A DNA stretch of 52,588 nt from Hyphomicrobiales bacterium (GTDB taxonomy: Bacteria > Pseudomonadota > Alphaproteobacteria > Rhizobiales > Rhizobiaceae). The position numbers and the translations under genes are program-made. Below the pieces are notes generated by a model. The model was not told the origin of the DNA. It saw only the letters and a program-made list of their open reading frames with translations, and searched no databases. The stretch is from positions 1-52,588 of the forward strand of contig UEHQ01000018.1 of NCBI GenBank assembly GCA_900489925.1, written 5' to 3'. Of the stretch, positions 7,632-17,126 are shown piece by piece; position 1 is the first letter of the stretch; every line of letters begins with the position of its first letter.

Positions 7632-8612
7632 ATGGCCAGGACACAGGCAGTTACGTTCAGCAAAACCGGTGGACCCGACGTTCTCGAATATGTTGATATC
7701 GATCTGCCGCCGCCCTCGTCTGGAGAGGTCCAGATCCGGCACGCTGCTATCGGCCTGAACTTCATTGACGTCTATTTCCGAACCGGCCTCTACAAGACGC
7801 CGCACCTTCCCTTTGTAACGGGCAAGGAGGCGGCCGGAACGGTGATATCAGTTGGTCCCGACGTGGACGGCTTTGCTGTTGGCGACCGAGTTGCCTATGC
7901 CGGTTCTGACGGCGCCTACAGCGTCGAACGCAATATCGAGACGAAACATCTCGTGAAGGTGCCGGATGGTATCTCGCTGGAAACGGCCGCCTCGATGATG
8001 CTGAAAGGCATGACGGCGCAATACCTGCTGAACCGGACGTTCAAGGTTGGTCCTGAGACGACCATCCTGTTTCATGCCGCGGCAGGCGGCGTCGGGCTGA
8101 TCGCCGGCCAATGGGCAAAGGCGCTCGGCGCAAGGGTCATCGGGACGGCAGGCTCGAAAAGCAAGGTGCGACTGGCGCTCGATCACGGCTACGACCACGT
8201 CATCGATTACAACACCGAGAATTTCGTCGAACGGGTCCACGAGATCACGGGCGGCGAGGGTGTGGATGTCGTCTACGATTCCATCGGTCGCGACACCTTC
8301 CCGCAGTCGCTCGACTGTCTGAAGCGTCTCGGCATGTTCGTCTCCTTTGGCCAGTCGTCGGGTCCTATCGAGAACTTCACGCTGGCCATGCTCGCCCAGA
8401 AGGGATCGCTGTTTGCAACCCGGCCGACGCTTTTCACCTATATCGCGACGCGCCAGGAGCTAACTGATTGTGCAAACGCATTATTTGATGTTGTTTTGAG
8501 CAACAAAGTGCGTATCAATATCAATCAAACCTATCCGTTGCGCGAGGTTGGACGCGCCCATGCGGATCTGGAATCCAGGAAAACTACCGGAACTACGCTG
8601 CTGATCCCATAA
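7632..8612 (+). CDS. NADPH:quinone oxidoreductase (zinc-free MDR family)
   Basis: The 326-residue protein is a medium-chain dehydrogenase/reductase of the QOR type. The N-terminal GroES-like domain (about 1-125) lacks the structural and catalytic zinc cysteines of alcohol dehydrogenases, and a Rossmann domain follows with AAGGVG at 150-155. A later DVVYDSIGRDTF segment is typical of QOR. The enzyme would reduce quinones with NADPH in the cytoplasm. The start at 7632 follows GGAAGCGG; it lies 10 bases after pcs. Physiological substrate is not predictable. Confidence 0.9.
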   Translation: MARTQAVTFSKTGGPDVLEYVDIDLPPPSSGEVQIRHAAIGLNFIDVYFRTGLYKTPHLPFVTGKEAAGTVISVGPDVDGFAVGDRVAYAGSDGAYSVERNIETKHLVKVPDGISLETAASMMLKGMTAQYLLNRTFKVGPETTILFHAAAGGVGLIAGQWAKALGARVIGTAGSKSKVRLALDHGYDHVIDYNTENFVERVHEITGGEGVDVVYDSIGRDTFPQSLDCLKRLGMFVSFGQSSGPIENFTLAMLAQKGSLFATRPTLFTYIATRQELTDCANALFDVVLSNKVRININQTYPLREVGRAHADLESRKTTGTTLLIP

Positions 8613-8654
8613 TGATCCTGAAGGGGCAGGTCAGCAGAGGGAAATGAGGGGAAC

Positions 8655-10241
8655 GTGTCGTTAGCGAGTGTGCCGGCTTCCGGCGCGTTATTGTCGGTGC
8701 AGAAGCTGACGAAGCTGTTTGGCAGCTTTGTCGCCTGCAGCCACATCGACCTCGATATCGCGCCGGGCGAGATCCATGCACTTCTTGGTGAAAACGGCGC
8801 GGGTAAATCCACGCTGGTCAAGATGCTGTTTGGCGTTCTGGAACCAAGCGAAGGCCATATCGTCTGGGAGGGGCGGCCGGTGTCGATCGCGTCGCCGGGC
8901 GATGCGCGCAAGCTTGGCATCGGCATGGTGTTCCAGCACTTCTCGCTGTTTGAAGCCCTGACCGTCGCTGAGAATATTGCGCTGTCACTCGACGACGGCA
9001 TTCCGATCGGCAAGATTGCCGAGGAGGCCAGGGCGCTCTCTCGGGCCTATGGTCTCCCGCTCGATCCCTACGCCCATGTCGCCGATCTCTCGGTTGGGGA
9101 ACGTCAGCGTATCGAGATCGTCCGCGCGCTGCTGCAAAATCCGAAGCTTATCATTCTTGATGAACCGACCTCCGTTCTGACGCCGCAGGAGGCCGACAAG
9201 CTTTTCGAGACGCTGTTCAAGCTCAAAGCCGAAGGCCGTTCCGTTCTCTACATCAGCCACCGCCTGGAAGAGGTGCAGCGCATCTGCGACCGCGCGACGG
9301 TACTGCGTCACGGCAAGGTGACCGGTGCCTGTGATCCGCGCCAGGAGACGCCTGCTTCGCTCGCGCGAATGATGGTCGGAAACGACATCGCTGCCGTGAC
9401 GCATCCCGATCGCGGCAACAAGGGTGACGTGCAACTCGCAGTCTCCAACCTTTCTGTCGCTGCTCGCACGCCCTTCGCCATGCCGCTCAGAGACGTGTCG
9501 CTGGCGGTTCGCTCGGGCGAGGTCCTTGCGATCGCCGGTGTCGCCGGCAACGGCCAGGGCGAGCTTTTCGACGCGCTTTCCGGCGAGTACCCGGTATCGA
9601 CGCCCAGCGCGATCACCATTCGCAACAAGCCGGTGGGCACGCAGGGGATTACCGCCCGCCGTCTGCTCGGCGCAGGGTTTGTTCCGGAGGAGAGACATGG
9701 CCACGCGGCCGTCTCCGCAATGAAACTGTCCGACAATCTCGTCTTGGCGCGCAGTCAGTCCGACCGGAAGGCGTTTCTCGCCGGCGGCTTCCTCAAGATC
9801 ATCCGCAGAAGCGCGGTGAAGAATGCCGCGAAACGCATCTCCGAGGAGATGGACGTGCGCAAGAGCGGCGAAGACCCTGCTGCAGGTTCGCTTTCGGGCG
9901 GCAATTTGCAGAAATTCATTGTTGGCCGCGAGCTCGATCGGCAGCCCGCGGTTCTGGTCGTGAACCAGCCGACCTGGGGTGTCGACGCAGGCGCCGCCAG
10001 CCGCATCAGGCAGGCACTGGTCGACCTAGCGCGCAACGGTTCGGCCGTCGTCGTTATCAGCCAGGATCTCGACGAGATATTCGAGGTCGCGACCGAAATC
10101 TCCGTCATCTCCGAAGGGCGGCTCTCGCAGCCGTTCGCGGCAGGCGAACTGACGCGCGAAAAGATCGGGCTGCTGATGGGCGGGCTGCATGAAAGCAAGG
10201 CCGCGCCGGTGGCTGACGCGGAGACCGACCATGCGCATTGA
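8655..10241 (+). CDS. BMP-type nucleoside ABC importer, double ATPase
   Basis: The 528-residue protein contains two nucleotide-binding domains in tandem, as in sugar and nucleoside importers of the RbsA/NupA type. The first has Walker A GENGAGKST at 45-53 and signature SVGERQRIE. In the second, the P-loop is degenerate (GVAGNGQGEL, no lysine) and the signature is SGGNLQK, which is normal for this family. It starts with GTG at 8655, supported by GAGGGGAA. The four genes to 13357 form one operon, with the permease start overlapping by 11 bases. Purine nucleoside uptake is the usual role of this type. Confidence 0.93.
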   Translation: MSLASVPASGALLSVQKLTKLFGSFVACSHIDLDIAPGEIHALLGENGAGKSTLVKMLFGVLEPSEGHIVWEGRPVSIASPGDARKLGIGMVFQHFSLFEALTVAENIALSLDDGIPIGKIAEEARALSRAYGLPLDPYAHVADLSVGERQRIEIVRALLQNPKLIILDEPTSVLTPQEADKLFETLFKLKAEGRSVLYISHRLEEVQRICDRATVLRHGKVTGACDPRQETPASLARMMVGNDIAAVTHPDRGNKGDVQLAVSNLSVAARTPFAMPLRDVSLAVRSGEVLAIAGVAGNGQGELFDALSGEYPVSTPSAITIRNKPVGTQGITARRLLGAGFVPEERHGHAAVSAMKLSDNLVLARSQSDRKAFLAGGFLKIIRRSAVKNAAKRISEEMDVRKSGEDPAAGSLSGGNLQKFIVGRELDRQPAVLVVNQPTWGVDAGAASRIRQALVDLARNGSAVVVISQDLDEIFEVATEISVISEGRLSQPFAAGELTREKIGLLMGGLHESKAAPVADAETDHAH

Positions 10242-11316
10242 ACTCGAAAAGCGTCCCCAGGCATCCAAGCTATATGGCTTCGTCTCGCCGCTTCTCGCTC
10301 TCGTCCTGACGCTGGCTGCCGGCGCGATCATGTTCGCGATTCTGGGCAAGAATCCCGTGGAAGCATTGGACGCATTCTTTCTGGAGCCGCTGCTCGAGGT
10401 CTGGTCGCTGCACGAACTGGCCGTCAAGGCGGCGCCGCTGATCCTGATCGCAGTAGGGCTCGCAGTCTGCTACCGCTCGAACAACTGGAATATCGGTGCG
10501 GAAGGGCAGTTCACCATCGGCGCCATCACCGGCTCGATCCTGCCGATCGTGTTTACCGAATGGCACTCGCCACTGGTCCTGCCGCTGATGCTGATCATGG
10601 GGGCGATCGGTGGCGCGTTGTTCGCCGCAATCCCCGCACTTCTCAAGGCGCATTTCAACACGAACGAAATTCTCTCGAGCCTGATGCTCGTCTATATCGC
10701 TCAGCTGTTTCTCGACTGGCTCATCCGCGGCGCCTGGCGCAATCCGCAAGGCTTCAATTTCCCTGAAAGCGTGCCATTCTCGCCGGAAGCGACCTTGCCC
10801 GCAATCTGGGAAGAGTCGGGCCGCGCCCATTGGGCTGCGGTGTTTGCGATCGTCGCCGCCTTCCTGGTCTGGTTCATGCTGAAATTCACGTTGCGAGGCT
10901 TCGAGATCGTCGTTCTCGGCCAATCGGAGCGAGCAGGGCGCTTTGCCGGATTCTCGTCGAAGAAGATGATCTGGTTCAGCTTCCTATTTTCCGGAGCGCT
11001 CGCCGGGCTTGCCGGCATTTCCGAGGTATCGGGATCGATCGGTCACCTGCAGCCGGCCATCTCGCCCGGTTACGGATTTACGGCGATCATCGTCGCCTTT
11101 CTCGGTCGTCTCAATCCGCTTGGTATCATCGCATCAGGACTGGTGCTGGCGCTGACTTACCTCGGTGGTGAGGCGGCACAGCTTTCGATCGGCGTGTCCG
11201 ACAAGGTCACGCGCGTTTTCCAGGGGCTTCTGCTGTTCTTCGTGCTGTCTTGCGACACCCTCATCTACTACAAGATCCGCATCGTCTGGTCGCGGCTGCG
11301 GGGAGGCGTCGCATGA
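10231..11316 (+). CDS. Nucleoside ABC importer permease, first subunit
   Basis: The 361-residue product has about ten hydrophobic segments and the BPD_transp_2 core typical of ribose and nucleoside importers. It contains NNWNIGAEGQFTIGAI, which is closely conserved in the NupB/YufP subgroup. The first 15 residues are polar and cytoplasmic. The start at 10231 lies inside the ATPase gene and has GGAG upstream. The stop overlaps the next permease in an ATGA junction, so the two permeases are made together and likely form a heterodimer. Confidence 0.93.
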   Translation: MRIELEKRPQASKLYGFVSPLLALVLTLAAGAIMFAILGKNPVEALDAFFLEPLLEVWSLHELAVKAAPLILIAVGLAVCYRSNNWNIGAEGQFTIGAITGSILPIVFTEWHSPLVLPLMLIMGAIGGALFAAIPALLKAHFNTNEILSSLMLVYIAQLFLDWLIRGAWRNPQGFNFPESVPFSPEATLPAIWEESGRAHWAAVFAIVAAFLVWFMLKFTLRGFEIVVLGQSERAGRFAGFSSKKMIWFSFLFSGALAGLAGISEVSGSIGHLQPAISPGYGFTAIIVAFLGRLNPLGIIASGLVLALTYLGGEAAQLSIGVSDKVTRVFQGLLLFFVLSCDTLIYYKIRIVWSRLRGGVA

Positions 11317-12233
11317 GCATCTTCGAGGCAATCCTCCTGACGGTCATCACGGCCTCGACACCGCTTGTCATCGCTGCCCTTGGCGAACTCGTTGCCGAGC
11401 GCTCGGGCGTCCTCAACCTTGGTGTTGAAGGCATGATGATCATGGGTGCCGTCGCAGCCTTCGCGGGCGCGCAGGTTACGGGCTCGCCCTACATCGGGCT
11501 GCTGGCCGGGATTGGCGCAGGCGCTGTTTTCTCCCTGCTGTTCGGCTTCCTGACGCTGACGCTGGTCGCCAATCAGGTCGCGACCGGTCTGGCGCTGACG
11601 ATCCTTGGCCTCGGCGTGTCGGGGATGCTTGGGGAGAGCTATGTCGGTGTTCCCGGTGTCCGCCTGTCGCCCATCGTATTCCCTTATCTCTCGGATATTC
11701 CGCTGATCGGTTCCGTCCTCTTCCGCCAGGATCTGACGTTCTACCTGTCGCTGGCACTGGTATTTGGCATCAGCTGGTTTCTCTTCCGTAGCCGCACCGG
11801 GCTCAAGCTGCGCGCCATCGGCGATAGCCACGGCTCGGCTCATGCGCTTGGTATCAATGTCATCCGCACGCGCTATCTGGCGGTGATGTTCGGCGGCGCC
11901 TGTGCGGGGCTGGCCGGTGCGCAGCTGTCGCTGGTCTACACGCCGCAATGGGTGGAGAACATGTCGTCCGGTCGTGGCTGGATCACGCTGGCGCTGGTCG
12001 TCTTCGCATCCTGGCGCCCGTGGCGCGTTTTCGCAGGCGGCTATCTCTTCGGCGCGGTGACGATCCTGCAGCTGCACGCGCAGGCTTTCGGGGTCGGTAT
12101 ACCGGCGCAATTTCTGTCGATGCTGCCTTACGCCGCGACTATTGTGGTTCTTGTCATCATTTCTCATAATCGCCGCACGACGTTGATCAACACGCCTGCG
12201 TCGCTGGGAAAGCCTTTCGTCCCGGAACGTTAA
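11313..12233 (+). CDS. Nucleoside ABC importer permease, second subunit
   Basis: The 306-residue protein has eight to ten membrane helices of the BPD_transp_2 family. It shows the NupC/YufQ-type stretch ERSGVLNLGVEGMMIMGAV near residues 31-49, which aligns with the NIGAEGQ region of its partner. Translation starts at 11313 in an ATGA overlap, with GGGGAGG as SD. The short C-terminal tail is polar. With the partner permease it should form the membrane channel of the importer. Confidence 0.93.
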   Translation: MSIFEAILLTVITASTPLVIAALGELVAERSGVLNLGVEGMMIMGAVAAFAGAQVTGSPYIGLLAGIGAGAVFSLLFGFLTLTLVANQVATGLALTILGLGVSGMLGESYVGVPGVRLSPIVFPYLSDIPLIGSVLFRQDLTFYLSLALVFGISWFLFRSRTGLKLRAIGDSHGSAHALGINVIRTRYLAVMFGGACAGLAGAQLSLVYTPQWVENMSSGRGWITLALVVFASWRPWRVFAGGYLFGAVTILQLHAQAFGVGIPAQFLSMLPYAATIVVLVIISHNRRTTLINTPASLGKPFVPER

Positions 12234-12283
12234 ACAGAAGAATGAGACGGGCTTCCGGAAACTTCAAACCAACAGGGGTTATC

Positions 12284-13357
12284 ATGAAAAAACTAGCACT
12301 CGCATTTGCCGCTTCGGCAGCTGCTGTTCTCAGCATCGGCACCGCCGCGCAGGCTGCCGACAAGACCAAGGTTTGTTTTGTCTACGTCGGCTCGCACACC
12401 GACGGTGGCTACTCGCAGGCACATGATCGCGGTCGCCAGCAGATCCAGGAAGAGTTCGGTGACAAGATCGAAACCTCCTATCTCGAAAACGTCCCGGAAG
12501 GCCCTGACGCAGAGCGCGCTATCGAGCGCCTGGCGCGTTCCGGCTGCAAGCTGATCTTCTCCACCTCGTTCGGCTTCATGGACGCCACCGTCAAGGTTGC
12601 CGCCAAGTTCCCGAAAGTGAAGTTCGAGCACGCGACGGGTTTCAAGTCCGGCCCGAACCTCGCGACCTACAACTCGCGCTTCTATGAAGGCCGCTACATC
12701 CTCGGCCAGATCGCCGCCAAGACCTCGAAGAATCACGGTGCTGCCTACATCGCATCCTTCCCGATCCCGGAAGTCGTGATGGGCATCAACTCCTTCGAGC
12801 AGGGCGCGAAGTCGATCGATCCTGATTTCAAGCTCAAGGTCATCTGGGTGAACACCTGGTTCGACCCGGGCAAGGAAGCCGATGCCGCCAAGGCCATGGT
12901 TGACCAGGGTGTTGACGTTCTCACGCAGCACACCGACACCACCGCGCCGATGCAGGTTGCGGAAGAGCGCGGCATCCACGCCTTCGGTCAAGCCTCCGAC
13001 ATGATCGCGGCCGGCCCCAAGGCTCAGCTGACGGCGATCGTCGACACCTGGGGTAACTACTACTCCAAGCGCGTTCACGCGCTGCTCGACGGCACCTGGA
13101 AGCCCGACCAGAGCTGGGATGGCCTGAAGGACGGCATCCTGAAGATGGCGGACTACACCAACATGCCTGACGACGTGAAGAAGATGGCCCAGGATACCGA
13201 AGCCAAGATCAAGTCCGGCGAGATCCATCCGTTCACCGGCCCGATCAACAAGCAGGACGGTACGCCTTGGCTGAAGGCCGGCGAGAAGGCTGATGACGGC
13301 ACCTTGCTGGGCATGAATTTCTACGTCGAAGGCGTTGACGACAAGCTGCCGCAATAA
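12284..13357 (+). CDS. BMP-family periplasmic nucleoside-binding protein
   Basis: The 357-residue protein captures the substrate for the importer encoded just upstream. A Sec signal peptide (residues 1-24, hydrophobic core LALAFAASAAAVL, cleavage after AQA) precedes a BMP/PnrA-like fold with the family's FVYVGSHTDGGYSQAHD and NTWFDPGKEADAAKAM segments. There is no lipobox cysteine, so it should be free in the periplasm, unlike the lipoprotein BMPs of spirochaetes. Placing the binding-protein gene last in the operon is a variation on the usual order. SD is AGGGG. A strong terminator follows 28 bases after the stop. Confidence 0.93.
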   Translation: MKKLALAFAASAAAVLSIGTAAQAADKTKVCFVYVGSHTDGGYSQAHDRGRQQIQEEFGDKIETSYLENVPEGPDAERAIERLARSGCKLIFSTSFGFMDATVKVAAKFPKVKFEHATGFKSGPNLATYNSRFYEGRYILGQIAAKTSKNHGAAYIASFPIPEVVMGINSFEQGAKSIDPDFKLKVIWVNTWFDPGKEADAAKAMVDQGVDVLTQHTDTTAPMQVAEERGIHAFGQASDMIAAGPKAQLTAIVDTWGNYYSKRVHALLDGTWKPDQSWDGLKDGILKMADYTNMPDDVKKMAQDTEAKIKSGEIHPFTGPINKQDGTPWLKAGEKADDGTLLGMNFYVEGVDDKLPQ

Positions 13358-13384
13358 GCTTCGATTGGTCAGTTAGCACATGCG

Positions 13385-13414
13385 AAAGGGCGCCCGTTGT
13401 AGGCGCCCTTTTTT
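13385..13414 (+). terminator. Strong intrinsic terminator of the nucleoside importer operon
   Basis: Perfect 10-base arms (13385-13394 and 13402-13411) enclose a seven-base loop. The right arm runs directly into six consecutive T residues (13409-13414). It separates the nucleoside operon from the sugar importer operon, which therefore needs its own promoter between about 13415 and 13480. Confidence 0.93.
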
Positions 13415-13506
13415 GTTGCGTTGCATACTACAAAGTGCATTTACAAAAGTAATACTATATGATTTTCCTTGTGTGTGCCGCGAGGAGGCGGCGTTGGGAG
13501 GAAATC

Positions 13507-14469
13507 ATGAAATTGAAGACTGCACTCGTGAGTGCCACGATACTTGCTGCCTGCATGTTCGGTTCGGCGTCTGCTGCCGAACTCGTCGTCGGCTTCTCGC
13601 AGATCGGCTCGGAATCCGGTTGGCGCGCGGCTGAAACGACCGTCACCAAGGAACAAGCCAAGAAGCGCGGCATCGACCTGAAATTTGCCGATGCTCAGCA
13701 GAAGCAGGAAAACCAGATCAAGGCGATCCGCTCCTTCATCGCGCAGGGCGTCAACGCCATCCTTCTCGCGCCGGTTGTCGAGACCGGTTGGGATGCTGTC
13801 CTGAAGGAAGCCAAGGAAGCCAACATCCCGGTTATCCTGCTTGACCGTACCATCAAGGCTCCTGACGACCTTTACCTGACCGCTGTCACCTCCGATCAGG
13901 TTCATGAAGGCAAGGTTGCCGGCGACTGGCTCGTCAAGACGGTCGGCGACAAGAAGTGCGACATCGTTGAGCTTCAGGGCACCACCGGTTCTTCGCCGGC
14001 TATCGCCCGCAAGAAGGGCTTCGAGGAGGCAATTGCCGGCAAGTCGAACTTCAAGATCGTTCGCAGCCAGACCGGCGACTTCACCCGCACCAAGGGCAAG
14101 GAAGTCATGGAAAGCTTCTTGAAGGCTGAAAACGGCGGCAAGGACATCTGCGCTCTGTACGCTCACAACGACGACATGGCCGTCGGTGGCATTCAGGCGA
14201 TCAAGGAAGCCGGTCTGAAGCCGGGCAAGGATATCCTCGTTGTCTCGATCGACTCCGTTCCAGATATCTTCAAGGCAATGGAAGCCGGTGAAGCCAACGC
14301 GACCGTCGAACTGACGCCGAACATGGCAGGTCCGGCATTCGACGCTCTCGATGCGTACCTGAAGGACAAGAAGGCTCCGCCGAAGTGGATCCAGACGGAA
14401 TCCAAGCTCTATACCCAGGCTGACGATCCGAAGAAGGTCTACGAGTCCAAGAAGGGCCTCGGCTACTGA
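13507..14469 (+). CDS. ytfQ: YtfQ-like periplasmic sugar-binding protein
   Basis: The 320-residue protein is a periplasmic binding protein of the LacI/ribose-binding fold. The N-terminal segment VVGFSQIGSESGWRAAET closely resembles E. coli YtfQ, which binds galactofuranose. Other shared elements are LLDRTIKAPDDLY and ALYAHNDDMAVG. The signal peptide spans residues 1-23 (cleavage after ASA), yet LAAC at 13-16 also fits a lipobox, so lipidation is possible. GGGAGGAAATC is a strong SD. A GC-rich hairpin separates it from the ATPase gene. Galactofuranose specificity is inferred from family resemblance. Confidence 0.92.
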   Translation: MKLKTALVSATILAACMFGSASAAELVVGFSQIGSESGWRAAETTVTKEQAKKRGIDLKFADAQQKQENQIKAIRSFIAQGVNAILLAPVVETGWDAVLKEAKEANIPVILLDRTIKAPDDLYLTAVTSDQVHEGKVAGDWLVKTVGDKKCDIVELQGTTGSSPAIARKKGFEEAIAGKSNFKIVRSQTGDFTRTKGKEVMESFLKAENGGKDICALYAHNDDMAVGGIQAIKEAGLKPGKDILVVSIDSVPDIFKAMEAGEANATVELTPNMAGPAFDALDAYLKDKKAPPKWIQTESKLYTQADDPKKVYESKKGLGY

Positions 14470-14482
14470 TTTGACATTGGAA

Positions 14483-14511
14483 CCGCACCGGCCCGTCATA
14501 GGCCGGTGCGG
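14483..14511 (+). promoter_or_regulatory. Intercistronic hairpin between binding protein and ATPase genes
   Basis: Perfect 11-base arms (14483-14493 and 14501-14511) close a seven-base loop, 13 bases after the ytfQ-like stop. No T run follows. In sugar-importer operons such hairpins protect the 3' end of the binding-protein mRNA and let it be made in excess over the membrane subunits; that role here is inference. Confidence 0.7.
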
Positions 14512-14589
14512 AACTGCCAGAGCTGTTGCCGGGCATCATGTCCGGCTGCGGCACGGCTATATGGGTCAATATCAGGAAAAACCGCCTTC

Positions 14590-16113
14590 ATGATTCACGA
14601 TTTCGAGAACGTGCTTGCTGCCTCCAGGGTATCGAAATTCTTTCCCGGAGCGGTCGCGCTGGACAAGGTCGACTTCACGCTGCGCAAAGGCGAAGTGCAT
14701 GCGCTGTTGGGTGAGAACGGCGCCGGCAAGTCGACGCTGATCAAGTGTATCACCGGTGCATATCACCGTGACGAAGGCAGCCTTATGCTCGACGGCGCGG
14801 AGATCGATCCTGTCGATACGCTGGCCGCCCAGAAGCTGGGCATCGGCACGGTCTACCAGGAGGTCAACCTCCTGCCCAATCTCAGTGTCGCGGAAAACCT
14901 GTTTATTGGCCGCCAGCCGAAACGCTTCGGCATGATCGACGTACGCACCATGAACCGGCGAGCGCGTGAACTCCTGCAGGAATATGGCATCGACATCGAT
15001 GTAACCGCGCAATTGGACCGCTTCTCGGTGGCCGTGCAGCAGGTCGTTGCCATCGCGCGCGCAGTCGATCTATCAGGCAAGGTGCTCATCCTGGATGAAC
15101 CGACGGCAAGCCTCGACGCGCAGGAAGTCGCGATGCTTTTCCGCATCATGCGGGACTTGAAGAAGCGCGGATTGGGGATTGTCTTTATTACGCATTTTCT
15201 CGAGCAGGTTTACGAAATCAGCGATCGGATAACGGTGCTCCGCAACGGCAAACTGGTCGGAACGCGCGACACTGCTGATCTGCCCAGGCAGGGCTTGATC
15301 TCCATGATGCTGGGGCACGAACTTGCTCACGCGGAAGCCGCGGTCAAGGAGCGATCGGTTGCCGCGGGACCCGTGAAGTACAGCTTTGAAGGCTACGGCA
15401 AGCGAGGCAAGGTCAAGCCGTTCGACCTTAAGGTGCGCGTTGGCGAGGTGGTCGGCGTGGCGGGTTTGCTCGGGTCCGGGCGCACCGAGACCGCTGAACT
15501 GCTGTTCGGCATCGAGAGCGCCGACAGCGGCGCTGCGAAAATCGACGGCAGGCAGATCACACTGTCGAATCCGAGGGCCGCAATCCGACATGGATTTGGC
15601 TTCTGCCCCGAAGACCGCAAGACCGATGGCATCATCGGCGACCTCTCGATCCGTGAGAACATCGCGCTTGCGCTTCAGGCGCGCAGAGGCTGGGCGCGAC
15701 CACTGTCGCGCGGCGAACAGAATGCCTTGGCGGATCGTTACATCAAGGCGCTGGATATTCGCACGACGGACCGGGAGAAGCCGATCCGTCTTCTCTCAGG
15801 CGGTAATCAGCAGAAGGCCATCCTTGCCCGTTGGCTGGCAACGAATCCGGATTTCCTGATCCTCGACGAACCCACGCGAGGCATCGATGTCGGCGCCCAT
15901 GCCGAGATCATTCGCCTCATCGAGCAGCTATGTGAAAAAGGCATGTCGTTGATCGTTATTTCCTCGGAATTAGAAGAACTTATAGCCTATAGCTCACGTA
16001 TCCTGGTGTTGCGGGATCGTGAACACGTCGCGGAGCTGACCGGTGAGAATGTGAGCACCGCGCAGATCGTCGAGGCGATTGCGGCAGCCCAGAAGAAGAC
16101 GGAGGACGCATGA
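14590..16113 (+). CDS. ytfR: YtfR-like sugar ABC importer, double ATPase
   Basis: The 507-residue protein has two ATP-binding domains of the RbsA/YtfR family. Walker A GENGAGKST lies at 41-49, with a Q-loop segment TVYQEVNLLPNL, and the second half carries the degenerate GLLGSGRTE loop and LSGGNQQK signature followed by LILDEPTRGID. It energises import of the sugar delivered by the upstream binding protein. The ATG at 14590 is chosen because the conserved fold begins there; the AGGA upstream is about 13 bases away, so initiation may be weak. It overlaps the first permease by ATGA. Confidence 0.92.
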   Translation: MIHDFENVLAASRVSKFFPGAVALDKVDFTLRKGEVHALLGENGAGKSTLIKCITGAYHRDEGSLMLDGAEIDPVDTLAAQKLGIGTVYQEVNLLPNLSVAENLFIGRQPKRFGMIDVRTMNRRARELLQEYGIDIDVTAQLDRFSVAVQQVVAIARAVDLSGKVLILDEPTASLDAQEVAMLFRIMRDLKKRGLGIVFITHFLEQVYEISDRITVLRNGKLVGTRDTADLPRQGLISMMLGHELAHAEAAVKERSVAAGPVKYSFEGYGKRGKVKPFDLKVRVGEVVGVAGLLGSGRTETAELLFGIESADSGAAKIDGRQITLSNPRAAIRHGFGFCPEDRKTDGIIGDLSIRENIALALQARRGWARPLSRGEQNALADRYIKALDIRTTDREKPIRLLSGGNQQKAILARWLATNPDFLILDEPTRGIDVGAHAEIIRLIEQLCEKGMSLIVISSELEELIAYSSRILVLRDREHVAELTGENVSTAQIVEAIAAAQKKTEDA

Positions 16114-17126
16114 CTTCCTCTCAGAAGGCACTCCTGGTCCGTCTGGCCCCGCAATTGATCGCGTTGGCTGTCATTCTTCTTTTGAATTTCATTATGTTCC
16201 CGCAGTTCTTTAACGTAACAATTCAAAACGGCCGGCTCTACGGCAGTTTGATTGACGTGCTGAATCGCGGTGCTCCCGTGGCTCTGCTGGCGACCGGTAT
16301 GACATTGGTCATTGCCACGAAAGGCATCGACCTTTCTGTAGGTGCCGTGATTGCCATTTGCGGCGCCGTCGCGGCCTCGTCGATTGTGTCAGGTAGTTCA
16401 CTGGCCTGGACGCTGCTGATCACCCTATTGGTCGGCTTGGCCTGTGGTGTTTGGAACGGGTTTCTCGTTGCTATCCTCAACATACAGCCGATCATTGCGA
16501 CACTCGTGTTGATGGTCGCCGGTCGCGGCATCGCGCAGCTGATCACCGAAGGCGTGATCATGACGTTCAACGACGACGGCCTGATCTTCTTCGGCAGCGG
16601 ATCGTTCGCCTTCATGCCGATGCCGGTTGTCATCTGGCTGGTCGTAGGCGTGATCGTCACTCTGCTCGTGCGGAGGACGGCGTTGGGAATGCTGATCGAG
16701 GCGACCGGCATCAACCGCCATGCGAGCATGCTGTCTGGTGTGAGAACGCCGGTCCTGCTCATGGCAGTCTACGTTCTGAGCGGTCTCTGTGCAGCGATCG
16801 CGGGCATCATCGTTGCCGCCGACATCAAGGGTGCCGACGCGAACAATGCCGGTTTGTGGCTTGAGCTCGACGCCATCCTAGCCGTCGTGGTCGGCGGAAA
16901 CTCACTTCTCGGCGGACGCTTCAGCATTGTTGGCTCCTTGATCGGCGCGATGATCATTCAGGCGGTCAACACCGGTATCCTGCTCTCGGGCTTCCCGCCG
17001 GAATTCAATCTCATCATCAAGGCAGTGATCGTGCTCGTCATTCTTGTGATCCAGTCGCCGGCCGTGCAATCGGCCACCGTCTTCCTGGGGCGTCGCGCGA
17101 ACCTGAAAGGGGAGCTGCAGAAATGA
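16110..17126 (+). CDS. ytfT: YtfT-like sugar ABC importer permease
   Basis: The 338-residue product has about nine or ten membrane helices of the BPD_transp_2 family, with the conserved GMTLVIATKGIDLSVGAVIA segment near residues 63-82 and AVVVGGNSLLGGRFSI further on. These motifs mark the ribose/galactofuranose group. It begins in an ATGA overlap with the ATPase and has GGAGG as SD, and ends in another ATGA overlap with the second permease. Two different permease genes in a row are the hallmark of the YtfT/YjfF type. Confidence 0.92.
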   Translation: MTSSQKALLVRLAPQLIALAVILLLNFIMFPQFFNVTIQNGRLYGSLIDVLNRGAPVALLATGMTLVIATKGIDLSVGAVIAICGAVAASSIVSGSSLAWTLLITLLVGLACGVWNGFLVAILNIQPIIATLVLMVAGRGIAQLITEGVIMTFNDDGLIFFGSGSFAFMPMPVVIWLVVGVIVTLLVRRTALGMLIEATGINRHASMLSGVRTPVLLMAVYVLSGLCAAIAGIIVAADIKGADANNAGLWLELDAILAVVVGGNSLLGGRFSIVGSLIGAMIIQAVNTGILLSGFPPEFNLIIKAVIVLVILVIQSPAVQSATVFLGRRANLKGELQK

